This document shows, one piece after another, positions 19,009 to 28,225 of a DNA stretch of 64,000 bases. Below the pieces are notes generated by a model, which searched no databases, was not told where the DNA came from, and saw only the letters and a program-made list of their open reading frames with translations. The position numbers and the translations under genes are program-made. Origin of the DNA: Sulfurimonas aquatica (GTDB lineage Bacteria; Campylobacterota; Campylobacteria; Campylobacterales; Sulfurimonadaceae); the NCBI RefSeq assembly GCF_017357825.1, contig NZ_CP046072.1, positions 1-64,000 of the forward strand. The letters are read 5' to 3'. Every line of letters starts with the position of its first letter. Position 1 is the stretch's first letter.

Positions 19009-20319
19009 TTAGTTAAGTTCTTGGTCATCTACTTTGAACTTTTGGAAGTATTTACTAACAATAGTTCCAGCTGGCATACTTTCAATTTCTGAGAAGATGA
19101 CATAACTAATAACACCATGGATAATGAGAGTAATAATAAGCCCCTCAAAGATACCAACTTTAAATACCAAGCCTGCACAAACAGTTGCAAGTAGTACGGC
19201 ATAAGGTCCAAACGCAGCAATGTGTAACAAGCCTAAGAACATTTTGATACCAACAAACGACATAATGATTGCCAATGCGAAGTAAGGTAAGTAATGTAAA
19301 TATTGAGAGTTAAATACAAAAAACGTTATGAGTATACCGATTACTAATACCGATAGTTTTGTATATGCACCCGCAAGATGATTTGTCGAGGATTTTGCCA
19401 AACCATCAAGGTTTGTCATACCACCAAAGAAACTTGCACCCATGTTTGATACCCAGATGGACAATAAGGAGTTATTTGAATTAGATGGACGCTCTAATGG
19501 GTCGATTTTTTCAATTGCCGCATTACTCATTACCTGCTCAATTACATCAACAACAGCTAGCATTAATGAGAAGAAGATCGCATAGGCCCATAAATATAGA
19601 GAATCGAAATTAGGTATAGGTAACGCCAGGGTGAAATTCACATCTTCTACCGTTAGCATCTTCACATCGATAAATAGAGAAGCTACGATACCATACACGA
19701 TTAAAGTAAAATATGGCAATGCTGGTTTTGTATCTTTAAATTTTTTAAACAAAAGAAGAAAAAGAATTGTTCCAACCACAGAAAGTGCGATGATTTGAAT
19801 GCGAGCGTCACTCCAAAATGCTTCATCAGTGGCAGCGCCAGCTGGCAGCATCCAAAGAAAAGGCAAGAATTTCAGAGCAATTTTTAAACCGATACCAGCC
19901 AATAATCCTTCAACTAAGTAAGAGGGAACAGCCATTAAAAGATAGCGTTGCCAGTTAAACTTCCATATAACAGCTTGAAATGTTGCCGTCATAAAAATAA
20001 TAAAGGCCATGTTCTCCATCCCAAAGGTTGCAATTCCCATCGCAAGAATTGGGGCTAAGCCCGCTGCAATTCCTGGAGCTCCAATATAATTACCTGGACG
20101 AAAGATAGCAAATATGAATGCTATAAAAGAAGCAAATGCAACTGTTGCAAGTCCTACTTGAATTGGATAATCTGACATCATGGCAATACCAATGGATAAT
20201 GGGATTGCCATTGTCGCGGTAATTACACCAGCTTGAAGGTCACGACTAGCATATTTTGCAATAAATGCTGCAGAACCGTGGTCTATGTTCTGGTCTTGCT
20301 CAGTATTTTCATTTTTCAT
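19009..20319 (-). CDS. SulP-family anion transporter lacking a STAS domain
   Basis: 436 residues, inner-membrane transporter with 10-14 hydrophobic segments. Family features are the N-terminal DLQAGVITATMAIPLSIGIAM, the PxYGLATV-like YPIQVGLATVAF and the GAPGIAAGLAPI region. SulP transporters carry sulfate, bicarbonate or other anions. Most members are 550 residues or longer and end in a cytoplasmic STAS domain; here only about 25 residues follow the last helix, so STAS is absent. A TATACT -10 and AAAGG ribosome-binding site precede it. The substrate is unknown; bicarbonate would fit an autotroph, but that is a guess. Confidence 0.88.
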   Translation of the reverse strand: MKNENTEQDQNIDHGSAAFIAKYASRDLQAGVITATMAIPLSIGIAMMSDYPIQVGLATVAFASFIAFIFAIFRPGNYIGAPGIAAGLAPILAMGIATFGMENMAFIIFMTATFQAVIWKFNWQRYLLMAVPSYLVEGLLAGIGLKIALKFLPFLWMLPAGAATDEAFWSDARIQIIALSVVGTILFLLLFKKFKDTKPALPYFTLIVYGIVASLFIDVKMLTVEDVNFTLALPIPNFDSLYLWAYAIFFSLMLAVVDVIEQVMSNAAIEKIDPLERPSNSNNSLLSIWVSNMGASFFGGMTNLDGLAKSSTNHLAGAYTKLSVLVIGILITFFVFNSQYLHYLPYFALAIIMSFVGIKMFLGLLHIAAFGPYAVLLATVCAGLVFKVGIFEGLIITLIIHGVISYVIFSEIESMPAGTIVSKYFQKFKVDDQELN

Positions 20320-20364
20320 AGTTCAGTATACCTTTGTAATGTTATTATTATTTTTTAGTGAAAT

Positions 20365-20370
20365 AGTATA
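20365..20370 (-). promoter_or_regulatory. -10 element of SulP gene; rest of the 20320-20601 gap
   Basis: TATACT on the minus strand lies about 45 bases upstream of the SulP start. The remainder of this 282-base divergent gap is AT-rich. It holds a pyrimidine-rich stretch (about 20475-20535) but no gene and no convincing plus-strand promoter. Confidence 0.4.
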
Positions 20371-20601
20371 TAGAATATTACTTATAAAATCAAAAAAAAA
20401 GAGATAAAAAGATTTTTAATACAAAAGAGTTACTATATGAAAACATTTTTTTTTGTATTATTGACTAATTATCTCCAAAATTTCTCTCACCCCTTGTATA
20501 ACTCCCCTACAACTTCGACTTTTCTCTTCAAGTTTCTAAGTGGCGATTTACACTAATTTATATTTTAGAAAGATTTGTTATTATTTCTTACTTACAACTA
20601 A

Positions 20602-21267
20602 ATGGATAATATCATGCAAAACTGGTACGAAAAAACAAGAGCTAAAACAGAATATATTTATCAAGAAATCATTATGCACGACTTCGTTAGTGAACTTATG
20701 CAAGCAACTTTAGACAAAGACACTTTTGGTTTTTACGTTAATCAAGATTCGCTTTACTTGAGTGAGTATAAAAAAGCGTTAGTTGGCGTGGGAAGCAAGT
20801 GCCATCGAGCGGAAGATACGCAGTTCTTTTATGAGTCTGCTACGGGCATCATACAAGTTGAAGACGCTCTGCACAAAGAGTTTTTAGAGGAGCAGTATAA
20901 AAATACTACTCCCTCTCCTACGTGTGAACTCTACAACTCATACCTCGCGCGTATAGTAAATAATGAATCTGTAGAGATTGGAGCAGCAGCAGTACTTCCA
21001 TGTTTTACCATCTATAAGGAAGTGGGTGACTTTATATTGGCAAACCAAGAAAACAGAGACTCCAACCCTTACCAAGCATGGATAGCTACATATGCAAGTG
21101 ATGAGTTTGCGCAGGCCGTTAAGCAAGCAATAAACATTGTCGATACATATGCGTTAACAGCTTCGCCTGAGAGTCTTGCTAAAATGGAAGAGGTATTTAT
21201 AAAAACATCCAAATTAGAGTGGATGTTTTGGGACTCCGCATATAAGCAAGAGCAATGGAAGATATGA
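20602..21267 (+). CDS. tenA: TenA-family thiaminase II / aminopyrimidine aminohydrolase
   Basis: 221 residues, cytoplasmic all-helical TenA protein. It hydrolyses thiamin breakdown products to salvage the pyrimidine moiety. The family layout is clear: YVNQDSLYLSEY (DxxYL substrate region), the central Cys of VLPCFTIYKEVG, and the C-terminal Glu of KLEWMFWDSAY. The start could be the second Met at 20614 (MQNWYEKTR), because GGA at 20604 is properly placed for it and nothing precedes the first ATG. No TPP riboswitch is visible upstream. Confidence 0.9.
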   Translation: MDNIMQNWYEKTRAKTEYIYQEIIMHDFVSELMQATLDKDTFGFYVNQDSLYLSEYKKALVGVGSKCHRAEDTQFFYESATGIIQVEDALHKEFLEEQYKNTTPSPTCELYNSYLARIVNNESVEIGAAAVLPCFTIYKEVGDFILANQENRDSNPYQAWIATYASDEFAQAVKQAINIVDTYALTASPESLAKMEEVFIKTSKLEWMFWDSAYKQEQWKI

Positions 21268-21286
21268 GAGTAAAAGAAGATAGTTA

Positions 21287-21676
21287 ATGAGTATTTACGC
21301 TTTACAATCGCCAGCAGGTGGATTTTTAGATGAAGAGCTAGAACACTTTAATAAAGTCTTTGATGATTGGTGCGTTCAGTTTGACAACTTTGAAGACGCA
21401 AGTCTCATCGCTCAGAGTTTAGAAGAGAGAACAAGCGTTAACATTGTTGAAATTACGCCTCTGAGTTATCCAAAGTATTTTTTTCATACTCTTCAAGGTG
21501 ATATCCATGCAACGCGCCAAGTAAATGGAAAAATTATTTGTATAGTTGAGCCATTTATGGGCTCTAACTTTCGCCTTGCAATATGTGACATAGAAACAAA
21601 GTATGTCAGATTAACGAATACACGTTATAAAAATGTCCTAAGTGTCGAAGGTGCTTTTGCACATTACGAAGAGTGA
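21287..21676 (+). CDS. Hypothetical cytoplasmic protein
   Basis: 129 residues, not recognised. It has no signal peptide or membrane helix. The sequence is mixed alpha/beta, with a single compact domain suggested by alternating strands (KIICIVEPFMG, FRLAICDIETKYVRL). It starts 19 bases after tenA on the same strand, so the two are probably co-transcribed. No function can be given. Confidence 0.75.
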   Translation: MSIYALQSPAGGFLDEELEHFNKVFDDWCVQFDNFEDASLIAQSLEERTSVNIVEITPLSYPKYFFHTLQGDIHATRQVNGKIICIVEPFMGSNFRLAICDIETKYVRLTNTRYKNVLSVEGAFAHYEE

Positions 21677-21692
21677 TTTAGTAATATATTAT

Positions 21693-22436
21693 TTATTTAA
21701 TATTTTCAATAAACGTAAATATATAATCTTCAACTTGTGGCAGAATCATTGTTCCATGACCATTGCCTGAGACAATAAGAGCAGTTCCTAAAATAGACTT
21801 TTGAGTATAAAGAAGAGTTCTTTCTTTAGCACCGAGAGGATCATTTTTAGAAGCTATAAAAAGCTCCTTTGTCATAGAAGTAGAGAGTGCCATGTTTGTC
21901 TCTTCTTTAAGCGATGCCTGTCTTCCCGTAGATATTGCAACTAACGCTTTGGCGTCATACTCATTAAGAAGAGAGATGATACTACCAGCGCCTAAAGAGG
22001 AGCCAAACAGATAGAGGTTTTCCATATCAAGAGACTCGTCATCACTTATGTACTCTAACCAATTAGTAAGGTCTTGAGGGATATTTTTAAAAGTAACTTT
22101 TTTATCACTTTGAGTATGTGCTACTTTAATCTCTGAAAACTTAGTAGCGGTTACAACCTCATTTTTTTTGTTATTTTGATATATAGACTTACCATGTCCT
22201 CTAAGGTCAACAAGTAGAGTTGCATAGCCTTTATCGTTAAACTTTTTAGCGATGTTATTCCATGAGGAGTGGTCTGAGCCAAACTGATGCGCAAAAAGTA
22301 TGATGGGAGTTTTACTTTTTGAAGTTTGGGGCTTATCTAAATACCCATAGAGTTTAAAACCATCTTCTGAGGTAATAGTTAGTTCAGAAGCAAAACTTGA
22401 GAGGCTCAAAAGTAAAAGTAGGGCAAATTTTTTCAT
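21693..22436 (-). CDS. Secreted alpha/beta hydrolase
   Basis: 247 residues. A signal peptide (about 1-16, SSFA) is followed by an alpha/beta-hydrolase fold. The nucleophile elbow is GSSLGAG and the oxyanion region is FAHQFGSDHSSW. Acid and base candidates are SKNDPLGA and GNGHGTMIL. The substrate cannot be told; peptidase, esterase and lipase members all have this shape. It is convergent with the preceding gene and lies downstream of another hydrolase gene on the minus strand. Confidence 0.85.
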   Translation of the reverse strand: MKKFALLLLLSLSSFASELTITSEDGFKLYGYLDKPQTSKSKTPIILFAHQFGSDHSSWNNIAKKFNDKGYATLLVDLRGHGKSIYQNNKKNEVVTATKFSEIKVAHTQSDKKVTFKNIPQDLTNWLEYISDDESLDMENLYLFGSSLGAGSIISLLNEYDAKALVAISTGRQASLKEETNMALSTSMTKELFIASKNDPLGAKERTLLYTQKSILGTALIVSGNGHGTMILPQVEDYIFTFIENIK

Positions 22437-22514
22437 ACTAAATCCTATTAATTTTAGGTAATGGTACTAGAGAAGTGTAAAATTAGTGTTAAAGAGCTTT
22501 GAAAACTACAGAAC

Positions 22515-23480
22515 CTAGGAGAAAAATCTAATAGCTCTTTTTTCAAGCCAATACTCTGGTTTGAAAATACTCCCGCCAACAAATCCAACATGCCCGCCAT
22601 TTTGACTTACTTCAAGCGTAATGAAGGGAGAGAGTTCATTCTCGTTTGGGATTACATCGCTACTCATAAAGGGGTCATCAAGAGCATGAATAATGAGTGT
22701 TGGCGTTTGAATGTTTTTTAAAAACTGTCTTGAGCTACACTTGGTGTAATAATCCTCAGCAGATTTAAATCCATGAACCGGAGCAGTATATGCTCCATCA
22801 AAATCCCAGAAGGTTTTAAGTTTTACAATATCTTCGCGTTTAAGATTGATATGAGAGAACATATCGTGTTTATCGTACTTTTTATCTAGAGACTTGTTTA
22901 AATCTCCCACTAATCTTTTTTGGTAGATTTTAGAAAAGCCCTCATTAATAAAGTTTGCACAAGTATCTAGTTGCATAGGAGCCGAGATGGCAACGGCTTT
23001 TTTTATTAGAGAGTTTTTTGCCATCTCTCCAAGGAGTTTTAAGAGCATATTTGCGCCCAGAGAGAAGCCTACTGCATAGACGTCCGAGAGAGGATTTCTT
23101 TTTCTAAGGGATTGTATAAACTCTAAGGCATCTCCACTCTCTCCACTGTGGTAAGAGCGGGGCAAAAGATTTGCTTTTGTACCGCAGCCTCTAAAGTGCA
23201 TTAGTACGGTGTTAAGTCCTGCAGAGTTAAGCGCATGGATCATTCCCAGTATATATGAAGATCGGTATGAGCCGGTGAGGCCATGAAAAAGTACGACGGT
23301 TGGCATTTGTTTCTCTTTTTTATCCGCATAACTCCAAAAGCACTCAAGAAAATCACCATCGCTTAAAACAAACTCTTCCACTTCAAAATCAATGGGAACG
23401 TTTTTTCTAAAAAATGATGCATAAACCGTCTGTAAATGTCTATTTTTTAGACCAAAACCAGCACTAAATTTTTCATACAT
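22515..23480 (-). CDS. YheT-family alpha/beta hydrolase
   Basis: About 321 residues. Typical YheT features are the N-terminal KNRHLQTVYASFFR, FHGLTGSYRSSYI, the MHFRGCGTKANLLPRSYHSGE region, and the nucleophile motif GFSLGAN. The late ALDDPF and NGGHVGFVGG motifs provide acid and His. It is cytoplasmic and the substrate is unknown. Two in-frame ATGs exist, at 23489 and 23480. AGGATGG overlaps the first and sits five bases before the second, so the second is chosen. A divergent promoter pair separates it from nrdB. Confidence 0.9.
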   Translation of the reverse strand: MYEKFSAGFGLKNRHLQTVYASFFRKNVPIDFEVEEFVLSDGDFLECFWSYADKKEKQMPTVVLFHGLTGSYRSSYILGMIHALNSAGLNTVLMHFRGCGTKANLLPRSYHSGESGDALEFIQSLRKRNPLSDVYAVGFSLGANMLLKLLGEMAKNSLIKKAVAISAPMQLDTCANFINEGFSKIYQKRLVGDLNKSLDKKYDKHDMFSHINLKREDIVKLKTFWDFDGAYTAPVHGFKSAEDYYTKCSSRQFLKNIQTPTLIIHALDDPFMSSDVIPNENELSPFITLEVSQNGGHVGFVGGSIFKPEYWLEKRAIRFFS

Positions 23481-23500
23481 TTTAACCATCCTAAAACATT

Positions 23501-23506
23501 ATTATA
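23501..23506 (-). promoter_or_regulatory. -10 element of YheT-family gene
   Basis: TATAAT on the minus strand, about 20 bases before the hydrolase start. Together with TATAAT at 23535-23540 on the other strand it forms a compact divergent promoter pair. Confidence 0.5.
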
Positions 23507-23534
23507 GCTTATTATATTTTTATATATAGATGGC

Positions 23535-23540
23535 TATAAT
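23535..23540 (+). promoter_or_regulatory. -10 element of nrdB
   Basis: TATAAT on the plus strand, about 30 bases before the nrdB ATG, followed by a GGAG ribosome-binding site. Confidence 0.55.
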
Positions 23541-23570
23541 CATGAACTTACAAAATATGGAGCCACTAAA

Positions 23571-24593
23571 ATGGATAGAAAAAAGATATATAATCCTGAT
23601 TCGACTGAGAGTGTAAATGATAGAAAAGTATTTGGTGGCGATCCAACAGGAATCTTTGAACTTAACAACATTAAGTATCAGTGGGCATACAATCTTTGGG
23701 AGATGATGTTAAATAACACATGGTTTCCAAAAGAGGTAGATATGACTCGTGACGTGAATGACTATAAGCTTCTTACTGACGCTGAAAAGACGGCTTATGA
23801 TAAAGCGCTTTCACAACTTATTTTTATGGACTCACTCCAAACAAATAATATCATTGATAACATCAATCCTTACATCACTTCTCCAGAGATAAATCTTATC
23901 TTGGTACGTCAATCTTTTGAAGAGGCTCTGCACTCACAATCATATGCGGTTATGGTTGATAGTATCTCAACAAATTCGGCTGAGATTTATGACCTTTGGC
24001 GTAGAGATATGATGCTTAAGGGTAAAAATGACGCCATAGCAAGAGTTTATATAGAGCTTATGGATAACCCTACCGATACAAACTTTGTAAAAGCGTGTTT
24101 TGCAAACCAAATTTTAGAGGGTATCTACTTCTACAGCGGATTTACTTATCTCTATACGCTTGCTCGTTCAGGTAAGATGCTAGGAAGCGCACAGATGATT
24201 CGTTTTATTCAACGCGATGAGGTAACACACCTTGTACTTTTCCAAAACCTTATCAATACACTTAAAAAAGAGAGAGCGGATCTTTTTACGGATGAACTAA
24301 AAGCTGACGTTATTGAGATGTTTAAAGAGGCCGTTCAACTTGAGACTGAATGGGGAAAATATATAACGCAAGGACAGATTTTAGGTCTTACTGATGATAT
24401 TGTTGAGCAGTATATTCAGTACTTAGCTGACGATAGACTTCGCGCTGTTGGTTTTGAGAAGATTTACAACGTATCTAATCCTATTAAATGGGTAGATGAC
24501 TTTGCAAAGTTCAACGACCAAAAAACAAACTTCTTTGAAGCGACGGTAACAAACTACTCTAAAGGGAGTCTTTCATTTGATGATGACTTCTAA
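23571..24593 (+). CDS. nrdB: Class I ribonucleotide reductase beta subunit
   Basis: 340 residues. It carries the diiron-tyrosyl radical cofactor that starts reduction of ribonucleotides to deoxyribonucleotides. All expected residues are present: D87 (FMDSLQ), E118 and H121 (EEALHS), radical Tyr Y125 (HSQSY), E183 (ILEGIYFY), and E217 and H220 (RDEVTHL). The C-terminal tail that docks to the alpha subunit ends SFDDDF. The alpha subunit gene is not in this window. A nitrilase-like gene overlaps its end by 17 bases. Confidence 0.96.
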   Translation: MDRKKIYNPDSTESVNDRKVFGGDPTGIFELNNIKYQWAYNLWEMMLNNTWFPKEVDMTRDVNDYKLLTDAEKTAYDKALSQLIFMDSLQTNNIIDNINPYITSPEINLILVRQSFEEALHSQSYAVMVDSISTNSAEIYDLWRRDMMLKGKNDAIARVYIELMDNPTDTNFVKACFANQILEGIYFYSGFTYLYTLARSGKMLGSAQMIRFIQRDEVTHLVLFQNLINTLKKERADLFTDELKADVIEMFKEAVQLETEWGKYITQGQILGLTDDIVEQYIQYLADDRLRAVGFEKIYNVSNPIKWVDDFAKFNDQKTNFFEATVTNYSKGSLSFDDDF

Positions 24594-25320
24594 AGTAGAT
24601 GAGCATACTCTGTGCTCATTGCTTTTTAAAACCACTTCTGACTATAACGCTAACCTACAAACGCTACTAACGCTCATAAACAAAACGCCAAAAAACTCTT
24701 TTATTGTTGCTCCTGAAGTCTGTTTAAGCGGTTTTGATTACGCAAACATTGAAGATGCTGTGGCATTTAGTAAAGAAGCTACTCTAGAGATATTAAAAGC
24801 TTCAACAGAGAAGATAGTTATTTTAACCATGCTTGAAAAACATGAGGGACAAATCTTTAACACGGCAAAGATTTTTTTTAATGAAGAAGTTGTATATGAA
24901 CGATCAAAAGCAAGACTCTTTAAACTTGGAGACGAGCATAAATATATGGCTGAAGGCTCAGATGAAAACTTTGAAATAGTGGAAGTAAATGGAATAAAGA
25001 TTGCAATATTTATCTGTTTTGAGCTGCGTTTTAAAGAGTTATGGAAAAAGGCTGAGGGAGCGGACGTGATAGCTACACCATCATGGTGGGGTGTTCCAAG
25101 AGCTGAGCATTTTAAAGCGCTAACGCAAACGCTTGCCATCATGAACCAGTGTTATGTAATAGCAAGTGATTCACTTAATGAAGAGTGCTCAAAAATGAGC
25201 GCAATAATTACTCCAAATGGTGAAGTCACTTACAATGGGAATAAGCCTTGCTTAGAGCAGGTATATAAGAAAAAAGAGATATCTTTAATGCGAAGATATA
25301 TTGACGTAGGGATAAAATAG
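24577..25320 (+). CDS. Carbon-nitrogen hydrolase (nitrilase superfamily)
   Basis: 247 residues. The catalytic triad can be placed: Glu in APEVCLSG, Lys in RLFKLGDEH and Cys in FICFELRF. Such enzymes hydrolyse small amides; omega-amidase-type members are about this size. The start overlaps the end of nrdB by 17 bases and pcm begins one base after its stop, so nrdB, this gene and pcm look like one operon. The substrate is unknown. Confidence 0.88.
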   Translation: MMMTSKVDEHTLCSLLFKTTSDYNANLQTLLTLINKTPKNSFIVAPEVCLSGFDYANIEDAVAFSKEATLEILKASTEKIVILTMLEKHEGQIFNTAKIFFNEEVVYERSKARLFKLGDEHKYMAEGSDENFEIVEVNGIKIAIFICFELRFKELWKKAEGADVIATPSWWGVPRAEHFKALTQTLAIMNQCYVIASDSLNEECSKMSAIITPNGEVTYNGNKPCLEQVYKKKEISLMRRYIDVGIK

Positions 25321-25321
25321 T

Positions 25322-25960
25322 TTGGACAGAATAACAGCAACAAAAACAGCCCGCTTAGCAGATGAGTGTGATGCAAGATTTAAACTTAGCGACGACGTTA
25401 AAAATGCCATCGCCTCTACAAACAGAGAAGAGTTTGTACCAGCTGGCTTTAGACATAGCGCATATAAGCTCGATGCCCTACCTATAGGCTCTTCACAATA
25501 CATAAGCTCACCACTAACAGTCGCTAAAATGAGTGAGTACCTTGAGTCAAAAGGCGCTGATAGAGTCCTTGAAGTTGGCTGTGGAAGTGGTTATCAAGCA
25601 GCAGTTCTTTCACATCTTTTTCGTGGTGTTTTTACTATTGAGCGGATTGAACCACTGATGTTAGAGGCTAAAAAGAGGTTTAGAAGTCTTGGGCTGAGTA
25701 ACATTCACACGAGAACGGATGATGGACAAAATGGGTGGATATCTTATGCACCTTATGACAGAATACTCTTCTCAGCAACGGCTAAAGAGATTCCCCAAAA
25801 ACTTTTTGAGCAACTCAGCGATGGTGGAATTTTAGTAGCTCCCATGCAAAAAGGCTCTAAGCAGATTATTACTAAGTTTATAAAAAATGGAACTACTATA
25901 GAGAGAGTCGAGCTAGAGGCTTGTGATTTTGTTCCCATCTTGGATGGTGTGCAGAAGTAA
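25322..25960 (+). CDS. pcm: Protein-L-isoaspartate O-methyltransferase
   Basis: 212 residues. It methylates abnormal isoaspartyl residues in aged proteins, allowing their repair. Family motifs are the GSSQYISSPLTVAKM pre-motif, the SAM-binding VLEVGCGSGYQAAVLS, and DRILFSATAKEIP. The start is TTG at 25322, one base after the stop of the preceding nitrilase gene. This suggests translational coupling. Confidence 0.95.
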   Translation: MDRITATKTARLADECDARFKLSDDVKNAIASTNREEFVPAGFRHSAYKLDALPIGSSQYISSPLTVAKMSEYLESKGADRVLEVGCGSGYQAAVLSHLFRGVFTIERIEPLMLEAKKRFRSLGLSNIHTRTDDGQNGWISYAPYDRILFSATAKEIPQKLFEQLSDGGILVAPMQKGSKQIITKFIKNGTTIERVELEACDFVPILDGVQK

Positions 25961-25974
25961 ACTGAGGAGTTATT

Positions 25975-26898
25975 ATGAAGCTAGTTTTATTATTGCTCTT
26001 TTTGCTATTGTCACTTCAAGCAGAAACGAAAGGCTTTAAAAAAGAGGTTTATGGTGCTGTTAATAGTGATATTGAGCAAAATAATGACGAGCTCTTTAGT
26101 ACCCTAAGTTGGATTGAAGATACCCAAACGAAAAAAACAATTTTCCAGCACTCCCATTCTGTTTTTAACATCAAGTCTCACCATGAAAATTATTTACTTC
26201 CCCTAAGCGCTAGAATAAACGGAAACTACGATGATTCAACTAAGATTCGTGATACATATAACATGGAAGTAGAGTTTCAAGTGAGTGTAAAGTATAGTTT
26301 TTTCCCGAATCTTTTAGGTCTTGGAGAACTCTATAGCGTTGCTTATACTCAGCACTCTTTTTGGCAATACTATGTTGGCGATGCTTTTTTTAGGACGAGT
26401 GATTATAATCCAGAGTTTTTTGTAACGCTCCCACTCAAGACAGAGTATGCAAAAGCTATTCGTTTAGCATATGCGCATAAATCAAATGGTCTAGGAGTTC
26501 CGCATGAAAGAGCATGGAACTATGTAACTCTAAGTACTTATTTTCAGTATAGATCAATTTTTGCAGAGCTTGCTCTTTGGACTAGGGTTTCAGACAACTA
26601 TGACTACAATCCAGCGCTAGTAGACACAATGGGAAGAGGGCATCTTAAGTTTTTATTTCCTTATAAAAAGCATCTTCTTACAACGCTCTTTAGAGATAAC
26701 TTTAAAGATAGGGGCGCTATTGACATACGTTATAGTTATCCTCTTTTTGGAGAGAGTCTTTTCCTTTATGTAAAAGGTTTTATGGGCTATGGTGAGAGTA
26801 TGAGCTCTTATGCTGGAAATAGTGATTATGCAGGGCAAACCCCACAAGAAGATGACTATGTAGAAAAGATAGCTATAGGATTTAGTTTATCACGCTGA
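25975..26898 (+). CDS. pldA: Outer-membrane phospholipase A (OMPLA)
   Basis: 307 residues, with a signal peptide (about 1-16, LQA). It is a calcium-dependent outer-membrane phospholipase that removes misplaced phospholipids from the outer leaflet. The catalytic residues are clear: H168 and S170 in AYAHKSNGLG and N182 in RAWNY. They have the same spacing (2 and 14 residues from the His) as H142, S144 and N156 of the E. coli enzyme. It ends in a barrel strand (KIAIGFSLSR). A TGAGGAG ribosome-binding site follows the pcm stop closely. Confidence 0.93.
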   Translation: MKLVLLLLFLLLSLQAETKGFKKEVYGAVNSDIEQNNDELFSTLSWIEDTQTKKTIFQHSHSVFNIKSHHENYLLPLSARINGNYDDSTKIRDTYNMEVEFQVSVKYSFFPNLLGLGELYSVAYTQHSFWQYYVGDAFFRTSDYNPEFFVTLPLKTEYAKAIRLAYAHKSNGLGVPHERAWNYVTLSTYFQYRSIFAELALWTRVSDNYDYNPALVDTMGRGHLKFLFPYKKHLLTTLFRDNFKDRGAIDIRYSYPLFGESLFLYVKGFMGYGESMSSYAGNSDYAGQTPQEDDYVEKIAIGFSLSR

Positions 26899-26908
26899 GA
26901 AAAGAGTC

Positions 26909-28114
26909 TTAACGACTCTTTTTCTTCCCTATCTCTGCACGTGGAACAAACTCTAAAACAGTGGCATTAATGCAAAAGCGTTTTCTTCCATCTTCTCTAT
27001 CAAAAACGTGACCAAGGTGCGCGCCACTTTTTTTAGCGACAATCTCTACTCGCTTCATGCCAAAGCTATTGTCCTCTTTTTGCACGGTATTGCCATTTAC
27101 CGCCTTATAAAAACTTAACCATCCCGTTCCAGAGTCAAAACGATCTCTTGTATCAAAAAGAACGTCTCCTGAGAGTTTATCTACAAAAACGCCATCGGGA
27201 GTATCTTTAAAGATGTCATACTGTTTACAAAATCTATAGTCGGTTCCCTTGTCAAACGCCACTTTATAGCTCTCAGAGTTTTTGCCGAGTTTAAAGTCGC
27301 CTAGCGTTTTGTAAAACTTTTCACTCTCCATATATCCACGATGAGCCATAATCTCTTTGCCATCTTCTATAAAAAGAATGGTAGGAGTGGCAAAGAGCGC
27401 CGTGCTAATGTCAAAGCCCTCTAACGAGCTCATAGTGACGGTTCTAAGAGGGATGGTCCCTTTATAAAGACTGCTCACTTCTTCGTCAAACTTCTCACAA
27501 TAGGGACAATACCCCTCTGCTTCAATGACTAGAATCTCTTTTGAACCCAGTGGTATAACTTTTTCCTGAACTGCTTGCGTCTCTTTTTCAAACTTTACGC
27601 CAGTGGCGTGGTTTGGACAGTATCCAAAAGGATTTTTTGTAAGATAGTCTTGATGATAAGTCTCGGCTGTGTAAAACTTCTCAAGTGGTTTTATCTCTGT
27701 AACAATTTTTGAGTAACCACTCTTGGTTAAAAGCTTTTGATACTCATCTTTTGTGTTTTGCGCTATCTTCGCTTGGTTTTGGTTTGTATAGTAGATAGCA
27801 CTTCTGTAGTTGTTACCGATGTCATTGCCTTGGCCATTTACCTGCGTTGGGTCATGAATCTCCCAAAAAGATTTTATCAGGGTTTTTGCATCTGTTTTTG
27901 CCATGTCAAACTTTACTAAAACAGCTTCGGTATGGTTTACTTCGCCATTATCAAGTTTGAGGCGACGTTTTTCCAACACAGACTCATAGTCGGGGTTCTT
28001 ATAGCTTCCCCCACTATATCCAGACTTTACTTCCACCACACCAGGCAGTGATTCAAAATGTTTCTCAACGCCCCAAAAACAACCTGCTGCAAAAACTATT
28101 TCCGCTATCATCAT
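26909..28114 (-). CDS. msrAB: MsrA-thioredoxin-MsrB methionine sulfoxide reductase fusion
   Basis: 401 residues, three domains. MsrA (about 4-175) has the catalytic C12 in AAGCFWG and the GYCPNHATG segment. A thioredoxin-like insert (about 190-275) has C203-P-Y-C206 and a cis-Pro segment ATPT. MsrB (about 282-392) has the catalytic C381 in RFCINATVLEF. The zinc-binding CxxC pairs of many MsrB are missing (GVFVDKLSG), and C296 is a candidate resolving Cys. No signal peptide is visible, so the enzyme is probably cytoplasmic. It repairs both methionine sulfoxide epimers, with the middle domain as likely built-in reductant. Confidence 0.93.
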   Translation of the reverse strand: MMIAEIVFAAGCFWGVEKHFESLPGVVEVKSGYSGGSYKNPDYESVLEKRRLKLDNGEVNHTEAVLVKFDMAKTDAKTLIKSFWEIHDPTQVNGQGNDIGNNYRSAIYYTNQNQAKIAQNTKDEYQKLLTKSGYSKIVTEIKPLEKFYTAETYHQDYLTKNPFGYCPNHATGVKFEKETQAVQEKVIPLGSKEILVIEAEGYCPYCEKFDEEVSSLYKGTIPLRTVTMSSLEGFDISTALFATPTILFIEDGKEIMAHRGYMESEKFYKTLGDFKLGKNSESYKVAFDKGTDYRFCKQYDIFKDTPDGVFVDKLSGDVLFDTRDRFDSGTGWLSFYKAVNGNTVQKEDNSFGMKRVEIVAKKSGAHLGHVFDREDGRKRFCINATVLEFVPRAEIGKKKSR

Positions 28115-28129
28115 AAATCCTTTGAAGTT

Positions 28130-28135
28130 ATTATA
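28130..28135 (-). promoter_or_regulatory. -10 element of msrAB
   Basis: TATAAT on the minus strand, 15 bases before the msrAB ATG region, followed by an AAAGGA ribosome-binding site. It is divergent to the thyX promoter at 28178-28183. Confidence 0.5.
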
Positions 28136-28177
28136 GCGCTAAGTATGCTAACAATATTTTTTTAATTATATATTTAG

Positions 28178-28183
28178 TATAAT
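28178..28183 (+). promoter_or_regulatory. -10 element of thyX
   Basis: TATAAT at 28178-28183, about 42 bases before the thyX ATG, in the divergent gap with msrAB. No -35 box is visible. Confidence 0.5.
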
Positions 28184-28225
28184 CTTTTCAATATAAGGCA
28201 CAGAGTAGAATAGGCGGTAAGACAT

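Noticed and set aside
20400-20601. Possible TPP riboswitch upstream of tenA, because ATGGATAAT resembles part of the thi-box
   Set aside because: That stretch is the start of the coding region itself, and the other conserved parts (CTGAGA, the ACCCTT bulge, the pairing arms) are missing.
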